Positions 35,523-43,655 of a stretch of DNA of 64,000 nt are shown in pieces. Location: assembly GCA_965221195.1 (NCBI GenBank), contig OZ244864.1:2628875-2692874 (forward strand). The letters run 5' to 3'. The first letter of the stretch is position 1. Every line of letters begins with the position of its first letter. A model generated the notes under the pieces. It saw only the letters and a list, made by a program, of their open reading frames with translations, ran no database searches and was not told the origin of the DNA. This stretch comes from Poriferisodalis sp965221195. GTDB taxonomy: Bacteria; Actinomycetota; Acidimicrobiia; Acidimicrobiales; Poriferisodalaceae. Position numbers and translations under genes: made by a program.

Positions 35523-37036
35523 CGCGCTGCAGCGGGGGCGTGGAGATTGCCGACGCTCGCACGCAGCGTCAAGGCTTCATTCAGGCGTTCGGCATCAATT
35601 GGTGGCTCATCGCCTGCTAGATCGCACAGCGTCAAGGCGACGCAGCGGACACGCTTGAGACCACGTCCGCTGAGCAGGCCCTTGCGCAAGCGCCGACGCA
35701 ACTCGTCGCGGCTCGAGGTGGTAAGCGGTGCGTGGCATTCAAGTTGGGCTCCCGAGAGTTCGGCATTCGTCTCCACCCCACGGCTGGCTGCCCGATCACG
35801 CGCCGCGAACACACGAGCGCCCACTGTCTCGGTGGACTCGCCGCGGGTGCCGTCGAGGAGTTGGTCAGGGTCGGGGCGCTGCACTTGAACTCGGAGATCG
35901 AAGCGATCCAACAACGGCCCTGACAGTCGGCGCAGGTACCTCAGCCGGACATGGTCGGAGCAGCGGCAGGCGTTGGGGCGGCCCGCTTGCCCGCAGGGGC
36001 ATGGGTTCATTGCTGCCACTAGAAGAATGCGAGCAGGAAATACACACGCACCCGACGCGCGGCTCACTCGCACAACACCTTCTTCGAGCGGCTGGCGCAT
36101 GGCATCAAGCACGCTCGGCGCAAACTCGCCGAGTTCGTCAAGGAACAACACGCCGCGGTGCGCTAGTGATATCTCTCCGGGACGGATCGCCGATGAGCCG
36201 CCGCCAACAAGCGCCGCCATGGTCGTTGTGTGGTGCGGGTTTCTCAGTATCGGCCTAGTAGCGAGGCCCGCTGGAAGCGGCAACCCAGCTGCCGATTGGA
36301 CGCGTGTCGCCTCTACTGCGCGTTCACGGCTCAGCTCAGGTAGCAATCCCACCAAACGGCGCGCCAGCATGGTCTTGCCTGCGCCGGGTGGCCCCAGCAT
36401 CAGCAGATGGTGCCCACCCGCTGCTGCGACCTCAATCGCGCGGCGAGCCAGCGGTTGTCCAACGACATCTCCGAGGTCCGGCACTGCGAGGGGCTGCATC
36501 TGAGGCGGATCCGCAGGTGGGTCGGGCCACGGCGCATGACCGGTCAGCACCGATGCCAGTTCACGCAACGTCCGCACAGCACAGACCTCGTTGGGCTCGG
36601 CTGCGAGAGCAAGGTGGTAAGACTCAGGCGCAATCACTACAGAGCAGTTGCGAAGCGCATCAACTAAGGGCAATACGCCCACCACGGCTCTGATCGCTCC
36701 ATCTAGACCCAGCTCACCGACGAACGCTTTGCCCTCCAGCGAATCGGTCGGCACTTGATGAGTGCCAGCCAAAAATGCCACGGCGATCGCCAAGTCCAAA
36801 CCTGCGCCACCTTTGCGCAGACCCGATGGCGCCAAGTTCACGGTCACCCGGCGCGAGGGCCACTCAAGCCCAGATGACAAAACGGCTGAACGAACCCGAT
36901 CGCGTGCTTCGCGGCAGGCCGCGTCTGGCAGGCCGACGATGGTGAACGAAGGCAAGCCGCTTGAGACATGCGCTTCGACAGTGACAAGGTGTCCATCCAC
37001 GCCGACGAGCGTGGCGGCGGTTGCGGTAGCCAACAT
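35519..37036 (-). CDS. comM: YifB/ComM family Mg-chelatase-like AAA+ ATPase
   Basis: 505 residues; branch-migration helicase aiding integration of DNA in transformation. N-terminal Lon-S5-like fold (MLATATAATLVGVDGHLVTVEAHVSSG... family start), Walker A GPPGAGKTML near residue 220, Walker B VLFLDELGEF, and a C-terminal Mg-chelatase subdomain. The ATG follows GGAGGAGGCCT, a strong site. It is coupled to dprA. Confidence 0.94.
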   Translation of the reverse strand: MLATATAATLVGVDGHLVTVEAHVSSGLPSFTIVGLPDAACREARDRVRSAVLSSGLEWPSRRVTVNLAPSGLRKGGAGLDLAIAVAFLAGTHQVPTDSLEGKAFVGELGLDGAIRAVVGVLPLVDALRNCSVVIAPESYHLALAAEPNEVCAVRTLRELASVLTGHAPWPDPPADPPQMQPLAVPDLGDVVGQPLARRAIEVAAAGGHHLLMLGPPGAGKTMLARRLVGLLPELSRERAVEATRVQSAAGLPLPAGLATRPILRNPHHTTTMAALVGGGSSAIRPGEISLAHRGVLFLDELGEFAPSVLDAMRQPLEEGVVRVSRASGACVFPARILLVAAMNPCPCGQAGRPNACRCSDHVRLRYLRRLSGPLLDRFDLRVQVQRPDPDQLLDGTRGESTETVGARVFAARDRAASRGVETNAELSGAQLECHAPLTTSSRDELRRRLRKGLLSGRGLKRVRCVALTLCDLAGDEPPIDAERLNEALTLRASVGNLHAPAAAR

Positions 37037-37060
37037 AGGCCTCCTCCAAACAACAGAACT

Positions 37061-37090
37061 CAGATACCGCTCGCATGCGAGCGGTATCTG
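37061..37090. repeat. Perfect 30-bp palindrome upstream of comM
   Basis: CAGATACCGCTCGCA is followed at once by its exact reverse complement. It starts 25 bases before the comM start codon. The uninterrupted symmetry suits a dimeric DNA-binding protein; as RNA it could form a long hairpin. No T-run follows on either side. Confidence 0.85.
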
Positions 37091-37258
37091 GATTCATCAA
37101 GGAGGCCCGCACGGGGGCCACGATCAGGTCAATGGGTCGTGCGGCAATCGGAGCGTGTCCACTACTGCCGCTGAGACCTCGTGACCTACGGTAGACCGTT
37201 GACGGCCAGCGTGAAGAATGATTTTTTTTGCTCCGCTCACTGGCGCAACACTGCCTAA

Positions 37259-37306
37259 CTCAACACCGGTCTGGCTCAACACCGGCCTAGCTCAATACCG
37301 GTATGG
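37259..37306. repeat. Tandem repeat, 3 x 16 bp
   Basis: Three abutting 16-base units of consensus CTCAACACCGG(T/C)(C/A)TGG precede the small gene at 37343. Confidence 0.85.
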
Positions 37307-37342
37307 CGCAGCAATGCTTCGGGCTGCGGCGATACTGCTGCG

Positions 37343-37453
37343 ATGGGCTACGACCCCTATCGCAAACACCGAACAACAGGCATCGACTATGCGCTCGTCG
37401 CCGCCGCGGCGCTCGTCGCCGCCGGCCTCGTCGTATGGGCGCTGATCGGCTAA
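37343..37453 (+). CDS. Small single-pass membrane protein (36 aa)
   Basis: ATG at 37343 opens MGYDPYRKHRTTGIDY, then a 20-residue hydrophobic helix rich in Ala/Val ending WALIG and a TAA at 37451-37453. A GATACT box ends 6 bases before the ATG, in line with a leaderless start. A cytoplasmic basic head followed by one helix suggests a small inner-membrane protein. I do not recognise a named family. The next small gene starts 16 bases on. Confidence 0.5.
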   Translation: MGYDPYRKHRTTGIDYALVAAAALVAAGLVVWALIG

Positions 37454-37469
37454 GGAGCGCGTCGTTCGG

Positions 37470-37679
37470 ATGCGACAACTAGAACCGGTTCCAGGTTTCG
37501 ACGTGCGGCGTGTGCAGCCCTACGAGGCGACCAAGCGATACGTCTGCGGGGGCTGCGCCAACACGATCAACAGCGGTGTGGGACATGTCGTAGCAGTGCC
37601 ACTCGACGCTCCAGATCTGCGACGCCACTGGCATTGGGGGTGCTGGTCAGCACGAGACCGGCGACGGCCGTTGGGTTGA
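37470..37679 (+). CDS. Small conserved zinc-binding-type protein (69 aa)
   Basis: 69 residues with YVCGGCANTI and a later RRHWHWGCW, a C-x-x-C plus H/C arrangement that probably binds one zinc. The motif RRVQPYEATKRYVCGGC feels like a conserved actinobacterial small protein of unknown role, though this is from memory. ATG at 37470, 16 bases after the upstream small gene, so the two probably share a transcript. Confidence 0.7.
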   Translation: MRQLEPVPGFDVRRVQPYEATKRYVCGGCANTINSGVGHVVAVPLDAPDLRRHWHWGCWSARDRRRPLG

Positions 37680-37743
37680 GCAAGTGCGATCTGAACAGTC
37701 TGAGACACCCTCCCAGAAAGCGTCCCCCCTAGAAAGCCCACTC

Positions 37744-38088
37744 CTAGAAAGCGCCAGTGAGGACCTCAACGGTCCGGCCCATGACGGATGCGGCATCGCA
37801 GCGCAGTGGCCCACTCCACCCGCCTCGCTGTCGTAAGTACTCTGCGGCCAGACGCCGCACCTGCTGCTGTTTGCGATTCGTGATCGCCTCAAAACCGGTA
37901 CCGAAACGGTTGCTTGAACGGGTCTTCACTTCGCATACCACCAACTGCGATCCGTCGGTCACGACGAGATCCAGCTCGCCCGCCGCGCATCGCCAGTTGC
38001 GGTCCAGAACGCGATAGCCACGTTCAACGTACCAACGCTCTACCAAACGTTCACCGTGACGTCCCAGCGCCTGCCGCCCAGCACTCAC
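37744..38088 (-). CDS. yraN: YraN/UPF0102 family putative nuclease-fold protein
   Basis: 114 residues, GTG start. The restriction-endonuclease-like core is seen: GELDLVVTDGSQLVVCEVKTR, preceded by GRHGERLVERWYVERGYRVLDRNWR. Function is not established for the family; it usually neighbours rnhB or rplS as here. rnhB and a signal peptidase, often between yraN and rplS, are absent. Confidence 0.88.
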   Translation of the reverse strand: MSAGRQALGRHGERLVERWYVERGYRVLDRNWRCAAGELDLVVTDGSQLVVCEVKTRSSNRFGTGFEAITNRKQQQVRRLAAEYLRQRGGWSGPLRCDAASVMGRTVEVLTGAF

Positions 38089-38129
38089 CCGGTCACTGCA
38101 ACCTGTGCCAGCGCGCTTATGCGTGAGTG

Positions 38130-38474
38130 CTAGAAGCGCTTCTCGCGAACCCGTGCTGCCTTGCCTACTCGATCGCGCAGGTAGTACAGCTTTGCTCGGC
38201 GCACATCGCCTTCTGCAACGCGCTCAATCTTGGCGATTGTCGGCGCATGCAGCGGAAATGTTCGCTCCACACCTACACCGAAGCTGAGCTTGCGCACCGT
38301 GAACGTCTCTCCGACACCCGCCGAACGGCGAGCAATCACATATCCCTCAAAGACCTGTGTGCGCTGCCGGTTGCCCTCCACGACTCGGACATGGACGCGA
38401 ACGGTGTCGCCGGGACCGAAGTCTGGATGGTCGTCACGCAGACGGGGCTGGTCAACTAGATCGGTGTTTCTCAT
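38130..38474 (-). CDS. rplS: 50S ribosomal protein L19
   Basis: 114 residues; sits at the 30S-50S interface. FGPGDTVRVHVRVVEGNRQRTQVFEGYVIARR, GVGETFTVRKLSFGVGVERTFPLHAP and KLYYLRDRVGKAARV are the complete family. ATG at 38472-38474 (MRNTDLVDQ) gives the normal length. It follows trmD. Confidence 0.96.
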   Translation of the reverse strand: MRNTDLVDQPRLRDDHPDFGPGDTVRVHVRVVEGNRQRTQVFEGYVIARRSAGVGETFTVRKLSFGVGVERTFPLHAPTIAKIERVAEGDVRRAKLYYLRDRVGKAARVREKRF

Positions 38475-38591
38475 GGATCCGCGCCTCTCAGGACGACCCG
38501 ACACTTGGGTTCTGTGTTGTATCGGTGTTGCAGCGGCCAAAGCAGGCTACCCAAGCAGGCTAATGGCCTAGCCGCAAACTGCAGCGCCCGG

Positions 38592-39398
38592 CTAATTCAA
38601 CTCGGGAAGCTCCACGTTGAATTCTGCGAGGACCTCCCGGTCGAGTTCGTTGATGCCTCGCTCAGCCAGCAGATCCGGGCGCTCACGGGCAGTGCGGTCA
38701 AGAGACATGGCCAGGCGCCAGCGCTCGACCCTGCCATGGTCTCCACTCCGCAGCACCTCGGGCACTGCCATGCCCCGGAACTGTGCCGGACGCGTCCAGT
38801 GCGGATATTCCAGCAGGCCCCCGACGAAGCTCTCCTGCTGGCTTGAAGCGCTGTTGCCAAGCACTCCGGGCACCAGCCGGGTGACTGCTTCAGTCACGAC
38901 CATGGCTGCGAACTCGCCGCCGGCAAGCACTACATCGCCCACAGAAACCGCTGCGTCAACGAGTCGGGTTCGGATGCGCTCATCGACACCTTCGTAACGT
39001 CCGCATAACAGGCTGAAGCCCGTTGTGAGTGCCAACTCGGTGGCCATTTTCTGATCAAAACGTCGGCCGCCGGCATCAAGCAGCAGCAATGGGCGAGGCG
39101 GCGAGACCTTCTCAACAGCCGCAAAGACCGGTTCAGCCATGAGAACCATGCCCGGACCGCCCCCGTAGGGCGCGCCGTCGATAGTGCGATGGGCATCTGT
39201 GGTGGCCAAGCGCAGATCATGGCAACGAATGTCCACCGCACCGCTCTGTCTTGCACGCCCGAGGATGCTCAGATTGCACATGGCATCCAGCTCTGCGGGA
39301 AAAATCGAGAAGAGATCGATGCGCAAACCGGCCCCGTCGGTGCCCTCTGTACTGGTTTCAACGCCGGTCTCAACGGTGGTCGAGTCCGAAGAGCCCAT
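38592..39398 (-). CDS. trmD: tRNA (guanine(37)-N1)-methyltransferase
   Basis: 268 residues; SPOUT methylase making m1G37. APYGGGPGMVLMAEPV, LLCGRYEGVDERI, SVGDVVLAGGE and LLEYPHWTRP mark the knot and active site. ATG at 39396-39398 overlaps rimM by 29 bases; the first 20 residues are a Thr/Glu-rich lead and a later TTG just before RIDLFSIFP is a possible start. Order rpsP-khpA-rimM-trmD-rplS is standard. Confidence 0.95.
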   Translation of the reverse strand: MGSSDSTTVETGVETSTEGTDGAGLRIDLFSIFPAELDAMCNLSILGRARQSGAVDIRCHDLRLATTDAHRTIDGAPYGGGPGMVLMAEPVFAAVEKVSPPRPLLLLDAGGRRFDQKMATELALTTGFSLLCGRYEGVDERIRTRLVDAAVSVGDVVLAGGEFAAMVVTEAVTRLVPGVLGNSASSQQESFVGGLLEYPHWTRPAQFRGMAVPEVLRSGDHGRVERWRLAMSLDRTARERPDLLAERGINELDREVLAEFNVELPELN

Positions 39399-39906
39399 CG
39401 GGCACCTCCACGTAGACCACGCCGGGCTCGCAACGCTCGACAAACGTCAACGGCACTAGGTCGCCGGTGTCTAGCTCCAGCAGATCCGCTGCGGGATTAG
39501 CGACCACCGCAGTGACGACACCAGCGCTGCGGCCCCGCTGATCAACGACCATGGCACCGCACAGCTCATGTACCCACAGTTCGTCGGCATCGGTCAATGG
39601 CTCGGCAAACACCGTGGTGCCAGTCAGCGCCGAAGCTGCATCACGGTTGTCTATACCTTCAAATTTGACCAGCCAACGGCGGCCGTCGGGGCGAGCCCGG
39701 ACGACACCTCTGCGGCCCGCTGCGGTGACGAGTTCAGAACCCGCTTCGAATCTCTCAAAGCGATTGGTGATCGGATACACCGCCACCTCGCCGCTCACTC
39801 CGTGTGCGCGACCGATCGTCGCGATCTCCAGCAGTCCTGACGGATTGCCGGAGCCGGTCCCAGAACTGGAGTCAGTCCCGGAAATCGACTTCGACTTGGA
39901 CGCCAT
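39370..39906 (-). CDS. rimM: 16S rRNA processing protein RimM
   Basis: 178 residues; binds S19 in 30S maturation. The RimM N-domain (LLEIATIGRAHGVSGEVAVYP) and PRC-barrel (ELWVHELCGAMVVDQRGRSAGVVTAV; PLTFVERCEPGVVYVEVPDGL) are present. The ATG at 39904-39906 opens a Ser/Gly-rich lead and overlaps khpA by 35 bases, an unusually large overlap. No start closer to the conserved part is obvious. Confidence 0.93.
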   Translation of the reverse strand: MASKSKSISGTDSSSGTGSGNPSGLLEIATIGRAHGVSGEVAVYPITNRFERFEAGSELVTAAGRRGVVRARPDGRRWLVKFEGIDNRDAASALTGTTVFAEPLTDADELWVHELCGAMVVDQRGRSAGVVTAVVANPAADLLELDTGDLVPLTFVERCEPGVVYVEVPDGLFGLDHR

Positions 39907-40144
39907 CGCGGTGGGCAGCAGCGCGCACCAACGTGCGAACAGCGTTGGCGACGCGTCCTCTCTTGCCAATGACGCGACCAATGTCCTCAGAGCTGACCGT
40001 CGCAGTCAAGCTCAGCTTTGATCCCGATTCGGCAATCTCAACTTCTACTTGATCGGGATGCTCAACAAGCTGCGCTATGAGATACAGCAGCACCTCTTCG
40101 GCAGTAGTGGTCTCAGCTTCGGTGTCGGTGTCTTCAAGGGTCAC
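39872..40144 (-). CDS. khpA: KH-domain RNA-binding protein KhpA (YlqC)
   Basis: 90 residues with a single KH domain including GRVIGKRGRVANAVRTLV (GxxG loop). KhpA pairs with KhpB in other bacteria to bind small RNAs and mRNAs and affects cell elongation. GTG start in a GTGA overlap with the rpsP stop. Confidence 0.93.
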   Translation of the reverse strand: MTLEDTDTEAETTTAEEVLLYLIAQLVEHPDQVEVEIAESGSKLSLTATVSSEDIGRVIGKRGRVANAVRTLVRAAAHRDGVQVEVDFRD

Positions 40145-40581
40145 CGCTCCTCCCCTCTGTCGTGCAGTTCTGCCTCAGATGACGCTGCCCCAGATGACGC
40201 TGTCTCGGCACCGCCGGGGTCGTCGCCTTGCGTGGGGCTGTCAAGAATCAAGTCCGCAACGGGGGCCGCTTGGACTGTCTCTGCCTCGGGTGTCGAGTCG
40301 GCAGCCTCAGCCTGCGGGGTGGATGCGGAACGGAATTCGTCCCACGCGCCGGAGATCTTCAGCAGTTTCGCAACAGTGTCACTGGGTTGCGCGCCGTGGC
40401 CGAGCCAATGCACAGCACGCTCGTTGACAATGGAGATCGCGGAAGGTTCCTGACGCGGATCGTAGGTGCCGATTACTTCCAGCACGCGTCCGTCGCGAGG
40501 CTTGCGGCTGTCAACAGCGACAACCCGATAGCTGGGCTGTTTTTTCTTGCCGGTGCGCTTGAGGCGCAGACGAACGGCCAT
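40141..40581 (-). CDS. rpsP: 30S ribosomal protein S16 with C-terminal extension
   Basis: 146 residues; residues 1-85 are standard S16 (VRLRLKRTGKKKQPSYRVVAVDSRKPRDGR, IGTYDP, WLGHGAQPSDTVAKLL). The remaining 60 are an acidic, Ala/Ser/Glu-rich tail, similar in style to the S2 and PNPase tails in this window. It starts the rpsP-khpA-rimM-trmD-rplS group. Confidence 0.95.
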   Translation of the reverse strand: MAVRLRLKRTGKKKQPSYRVVAVDSRKPRDGRVLEVIGTYDPRQEPSAISIVNERAVHWLGHGAQPSDTVAKLLKISGAWDEFRSASTPQAEAADSTPEAETVQAAPVADLILDSPTQGDDPGGAETASSGAASSEAELHDRGEER

Positions 40582-40754
40582 GTTGCTCCCAGTGGGGTGA
40601 ATGCGAATGTGAGGGGCCCTAATTGGGGGGTCTTAGGGTCGGACGCTCAAGGTGGCGGGCTATAACACACCGACGGGCCGATGTGGCCGCCGCGCCGACA
40701 GTTTCAGATGTGTCAGCTGTAGGGGGTCAGTTGATATGAACTCAGATGAGGATA

Positions 40755-40771
40755 ACGGGGCGCGGCCCCGT
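40755..40771 (-). terminator. Possible terminator hairpin downstream of ffh
   Basis: A 7-base GC-rich stem (ACGGGGC/GCCCCGT) with a 3-base loop, about 45 bases after the ffh stop on the minus strand and about 175 bases before rpsP. Only a weak T-rich stretch follows, so factor-independent termination is not certain. Confidence 0.35.
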
Positions 40772-40816
40772 AACCGCCGGGCATCAAAGAGTTTTCCAAG
40801 AAACAACCACTGTCGG

Positions 40817-42316
40817 TCAGCGACCAGGCAGTTTCAGGTCTAGTGCGTCCCAATCGAGTGCGTCGCTCAGCGGTTTTGCATCGGTGCTAGGACGCGACTT
40901 TGCTCCTGCGGGCGACACCCGACCGCCACCAGTGCGCGAACCACCGACGCGTCCTGAGCCCCGGCCGCGCTTGCGGGCTGCCTTACGGCCAGCAGATCGT
41001 CGCCCCGAGCCCATCCCCAACATCGGACCCATCATTTTGCGCATCTGAGTGAATTGCTTGAGCAGATTGCTGACTTGGGCCGACGAAGTGCCGCTACCCG
41101 CTGCTATGCGAGCCCGGCGGGAAGCGTCAATGATCTCCGGTGACACTCGCTCGGCTGGTGTCATCGAAAGCACAATGGCTTCGGCTATTGCAATCCGGCT
41201 GTCGTCAATCTCGGCGTCACGGACCTGATCGGCGATGCCGGGCATCATCGAGACGATGCTCTGCAGGTTGCCCATTTTGCGCAGCTGCCGCAGCTGATCC
41301 ACGAAATCGTCAAGCGTGAACGTGCCGTCGGCGAGTCGCTGTGCAGCTTGCTCTGCCTCAGCCTGCTCATAAACCTGTTCGGCCTTCTCAATGAGCGTTA
41401 GCACGTCGCCCATGCCAAGAATGCGGCTGGCCATGCGGTCGGGATAGAACTGCTCGAAGTCGTCGATTTTCTCGCCGACGGAGGCGAATGCCACTGGACG
41501 ACCGACCACTTCAGCAACGGACAAAGCAGCGCCGCCGCGTGCATCGCCGTCGAGCTTGGTCAAAATGATGCCGTCCACTTCCAGCGTGGCGTGGAACGCC
41601 TCGGCGGTGGACACGGCATCTTGGCCAACCATCGAATCCACAACGAGAAACGTGTAATGAGGTGCCACCGCGTCGGAGATGCGGGCAACCTCGGTCATCA
41701 GTTCAACATCGACAGTCAGTCGGCCTGCTGTATCCACGATGAGGACATCGCGTCCGGCTTTGCGGGCATGTTCAAGCCCACCAACCGCGCAGGCCACAGG
41801 GTCGCCCGCGCCACCCATTTCGTCCGATGTTTGCTCGCTCCATACTTCGGTGTCGATGCTGCGTGCCAGCGTGCGCAGCTGCTCGACCGCTGCGGGCCGC
41901 TGCAAGTCGGCACCGACTAGCAGCGGGTTGCGCCCTTGGGATTTGCACCATTGAGCGAGCTTGGCCGCGGTGGTGGTCTTGCCCGAGCCTTGGAGTCCGG
42001 CCAGCAGCACGACAGTCGGCGGCTTCGGCGAGAACTGGAAATTGAGCGGGCTGTTGCCCAGAATGGCAACGAGTTCGTCATTGACGATTTTGGTCACCTG
42101 CTGGCCGGGTGTGAGACTGGCTTTAACTTCGCCACCGATGCTGCGCTCGCGTACCCGCTCAATGAATCGACGCACCACACCGACGTTGACATCGGCCTCA
42201 AGCAGAGCCACGCGGATCTCAGCTAGGACTTCATCGACATCTGCTGGGCGCATACGCCCACGGCCTCGCAGCGACTTGAGCGTTCCAGAGAGGCGATCAG
42301 TCAGCGTGTCGAACAT
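40817..42316 (-). CDS. ffh: Signal recognition particle protein Ffh
   Basis: 499 residues; binds signal sequences and 4.5S RNA. N domain, G domain with GLQGSGKTTTAAKLA near residue 110, DTAGRL and TKLDGDARGGAAL, then the methionine-rich M domain (MPGIADQ, QFTQMRKMMGPMLGMG). A basic Gly/Arg tail follows. Its ATG shares one base with the ftsY stop (TGATG), coupling receptor and SRP. Confidence 0.96.
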   Translation of the reverse strand: MFDTLTDRLSGTLKSLRGRGRMRPADVDEVLAEIRVALLEADVNVGVVRRFIERVRERSIGGEVKASLTPGQQVTKIVNDELVAILGNSPLNFQFSPKPPTVVLLAGLQGSGKTTTAAKLAQWCKSQGRNPLLVGADLQRPAAVEQLRTLARSIDTEVWSEQTSDEMGGAGDPVACAVGGLEHARKAGRDVLIVDTAGRLTVDVELMTEVARISDAVAPHYTFLVVDSMVGQDAVSTAEAFHATLEVDGIILTKLDGDARGGAALSVAEVVGRPVAFASVGEKIDDFEQFYPDRMASRILGMGDVLTLIEKAEQVYEQAEAEQAAQRLADGTFTLDDFVDQLRQLRKMGNLQSIVSMMPGIADQVRDAEIDDSRIAIAEAIVLSMTPAERVSPEIIDASRRARIAAGSGTSSAQVSNLLKQFTQMRKMMGPMLGMGSGRRSAGRKAARKRGRGSGRVGGSRTGGGRVSPAGAKSRPSTDAKPLSDALDWDALDLKLPGR

Positions 42317-43644
42317 CAGTCATTCCCTCGCTGGGCTTCCGCTCGGGTCGTTGTGTCGCCGAGCGAGGAAGTCGCTGCACACTCTGGCTCGTCGGCGATG
42401 CCCAACAGCGCGTCCACGTAATCGTCCACGTCAAAGTCGACAAGGTCTTCTGCTTGCTCGCCCAAGCCCACCAGCTTTACCGGAAGGCCCAGCTCAGCCT
42501 CAATGGCGAAGACGATGCCGCCCTTGGCTGAGCCGTCCAGTTTGGTGAGCACGATGCCGGTCACCTCTGTGGCCTCAGCGAAGGCTCGCGCTTGGCTCAA
42601 GCCGTTCTGGCCGGTGGTGGCATCGATCACCAGCAGTGTCTCGGCGACTGCGCCCGGCTCTCGATCTGCCACGCGACGCACCTTGGCGAGTTCGTCCATC
42701 AAGTTCTTGCGGGTCTGTAGCCGGCCAGCGGTGTCTGCGAGCACTAAGTCTGCGTCTCGCGCGGCAGCAGCAGCGATGGCATCATGCACAACAGAGCTGG
42801 GGTCTGCACCGGAGCTTCCCGAGATCAAATCCGCACCGCAGCGGTCGGCCCATGTCTGCAACTGTGAGTTCGCCGCGGCGCGGAACGTGTCACCTGCGGC
42901 CATCATTACCCGCTGACCGGACGATGAGAGCCGGTGCCCAATCTTGCCGATCGTGGTGGTTTTGCCTACGCCGTTGACACCTACGAATAACCAGACCGGT
43001 GTTGCATCATCTCGACCCGGAACCGAACTGGCAAGCGATCTGTCCGCATCTAGCGTCTCGCGCATCTGCTTGCTGAGCGCGCGCATCAGGTCGCGCCCGT
43101 CCACTAGGGCTGCTTCGGCAGCCGTGGTACGCAACCGGTCCAACACGGCCATCGTCGTCGCTACTCCCACATCAGCGCCAAGCAGCGCCTCCTCGAGCTT
43201 CTCCCACACGTCGGCATCTGCTCGGCGTCCCCCCAGCGAGGCGAGCCGATCTCGCAAGGTTCGCCGTGACGAGGCCAAGCCCGAGGCGAACGTGGCAGGT
43301 GGCCGGTCTGGTGCTGGTGCTTGGGGGGCATCTGGGACACTGGGTGATACAGATTTGGGGGGTACAGATTTGAGCGGCACTTGCCCTGAGGCGTCTTGGG
43401 ACTCGCCGACGGTCCCCTGTATTGGTTGTTTAAGGCTTGGTGGTGCAAGGCGGGTCGGCTTCCCAGAGCGGCGCTGTCGGCTGCGTTGCGCGAACGGCAC
43501 TGCCAGCAGCGCCAGCGTCACCACGACCAACCCGACGATGGCAATGCGCCAAGCGACGGTGAGAGCGTCGATTCCCAAGAAAAGGAGAATCGCACCGAAG
43601 AAGATCACGATGGCGCCTGCGCCGGCGGCCGCCCTTGTGCTCAC
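42316..43644 (-). CDS. ftsY: SRP receptor FtsY
   Basis: 442 residues; docks SRP at the membrane. GTG start (43642-43644). Two hydrophobic helices lie within residues 8-52, so it is anchored rather than peripheral, then a Pro-rich linker with two PPKSV-type repeats and the NG domain: GVNGVGKTTTIGKIG, DTAGRLQTRKNLMDEL, LTKLDGSAKGG. Follows smc by 11 bases. The smc-ftsY-ffh order is typical of many Gram-positive bacteria. Confidence 0.95.
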   Translation of the reverse strand: MSTRAAAGAGAIVIFFGAILLFLGIDALTVAWRIAIVGLVVVTLALLAVPFAQRSRQRRSGKPTRLAPPSLKQPIQGTVGESQDASGQVPLKSVPPKSVSPSVPDAPQAPAPDRPPATFASGLASSRRTLRDRLASLGGRRADADVWEKLEEALLGADVGVATTMAVLDRLRTTAAEAALVDGRDLMRALSKQMRETLDADRSLASSVPGRDDATPVWLFVGVNGVGKTTTIGKIGHRLSSSGQRVMMAAGDTFRAAANSQLQTWADRCGADLISGSSGADPSSVVHDAIAAAAARDADLVLADTAGRLQTRKNLMDELAKVRRVADREPGAVAETLLVIDATTGQNGLSQARAFAEATEVTGIVLTKLDGSAKGGIVFAIEAELGLPVKLVGLGEQAEDLVDFDVDDYVDALLGIADEPECAATSSLGDTTTRAEAQRGND

Positions 43645-43655
43645 TGGCGGGCAGG

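Larger units (their letters stand above)
37037..37342. other. Intergenic stretch of about 300 bases between comM and two small plus-strand genes
   Basis: No gene is seen. It holds the comM ribosome-binding site, a perfect 30-base palindrome (37061-37090), a run of eight T (37222-37229), three 16-base tandem repeats (37259-37306) and a GATACT box directly in front of the small gene at 37343. Confidence 0.6.

Noticed and set aside
37061..37090. Palindrome as an intrinsic terminator
   Set aside because: No T-run follows on either strand and it lies upstream of comM rather than at a gene end.
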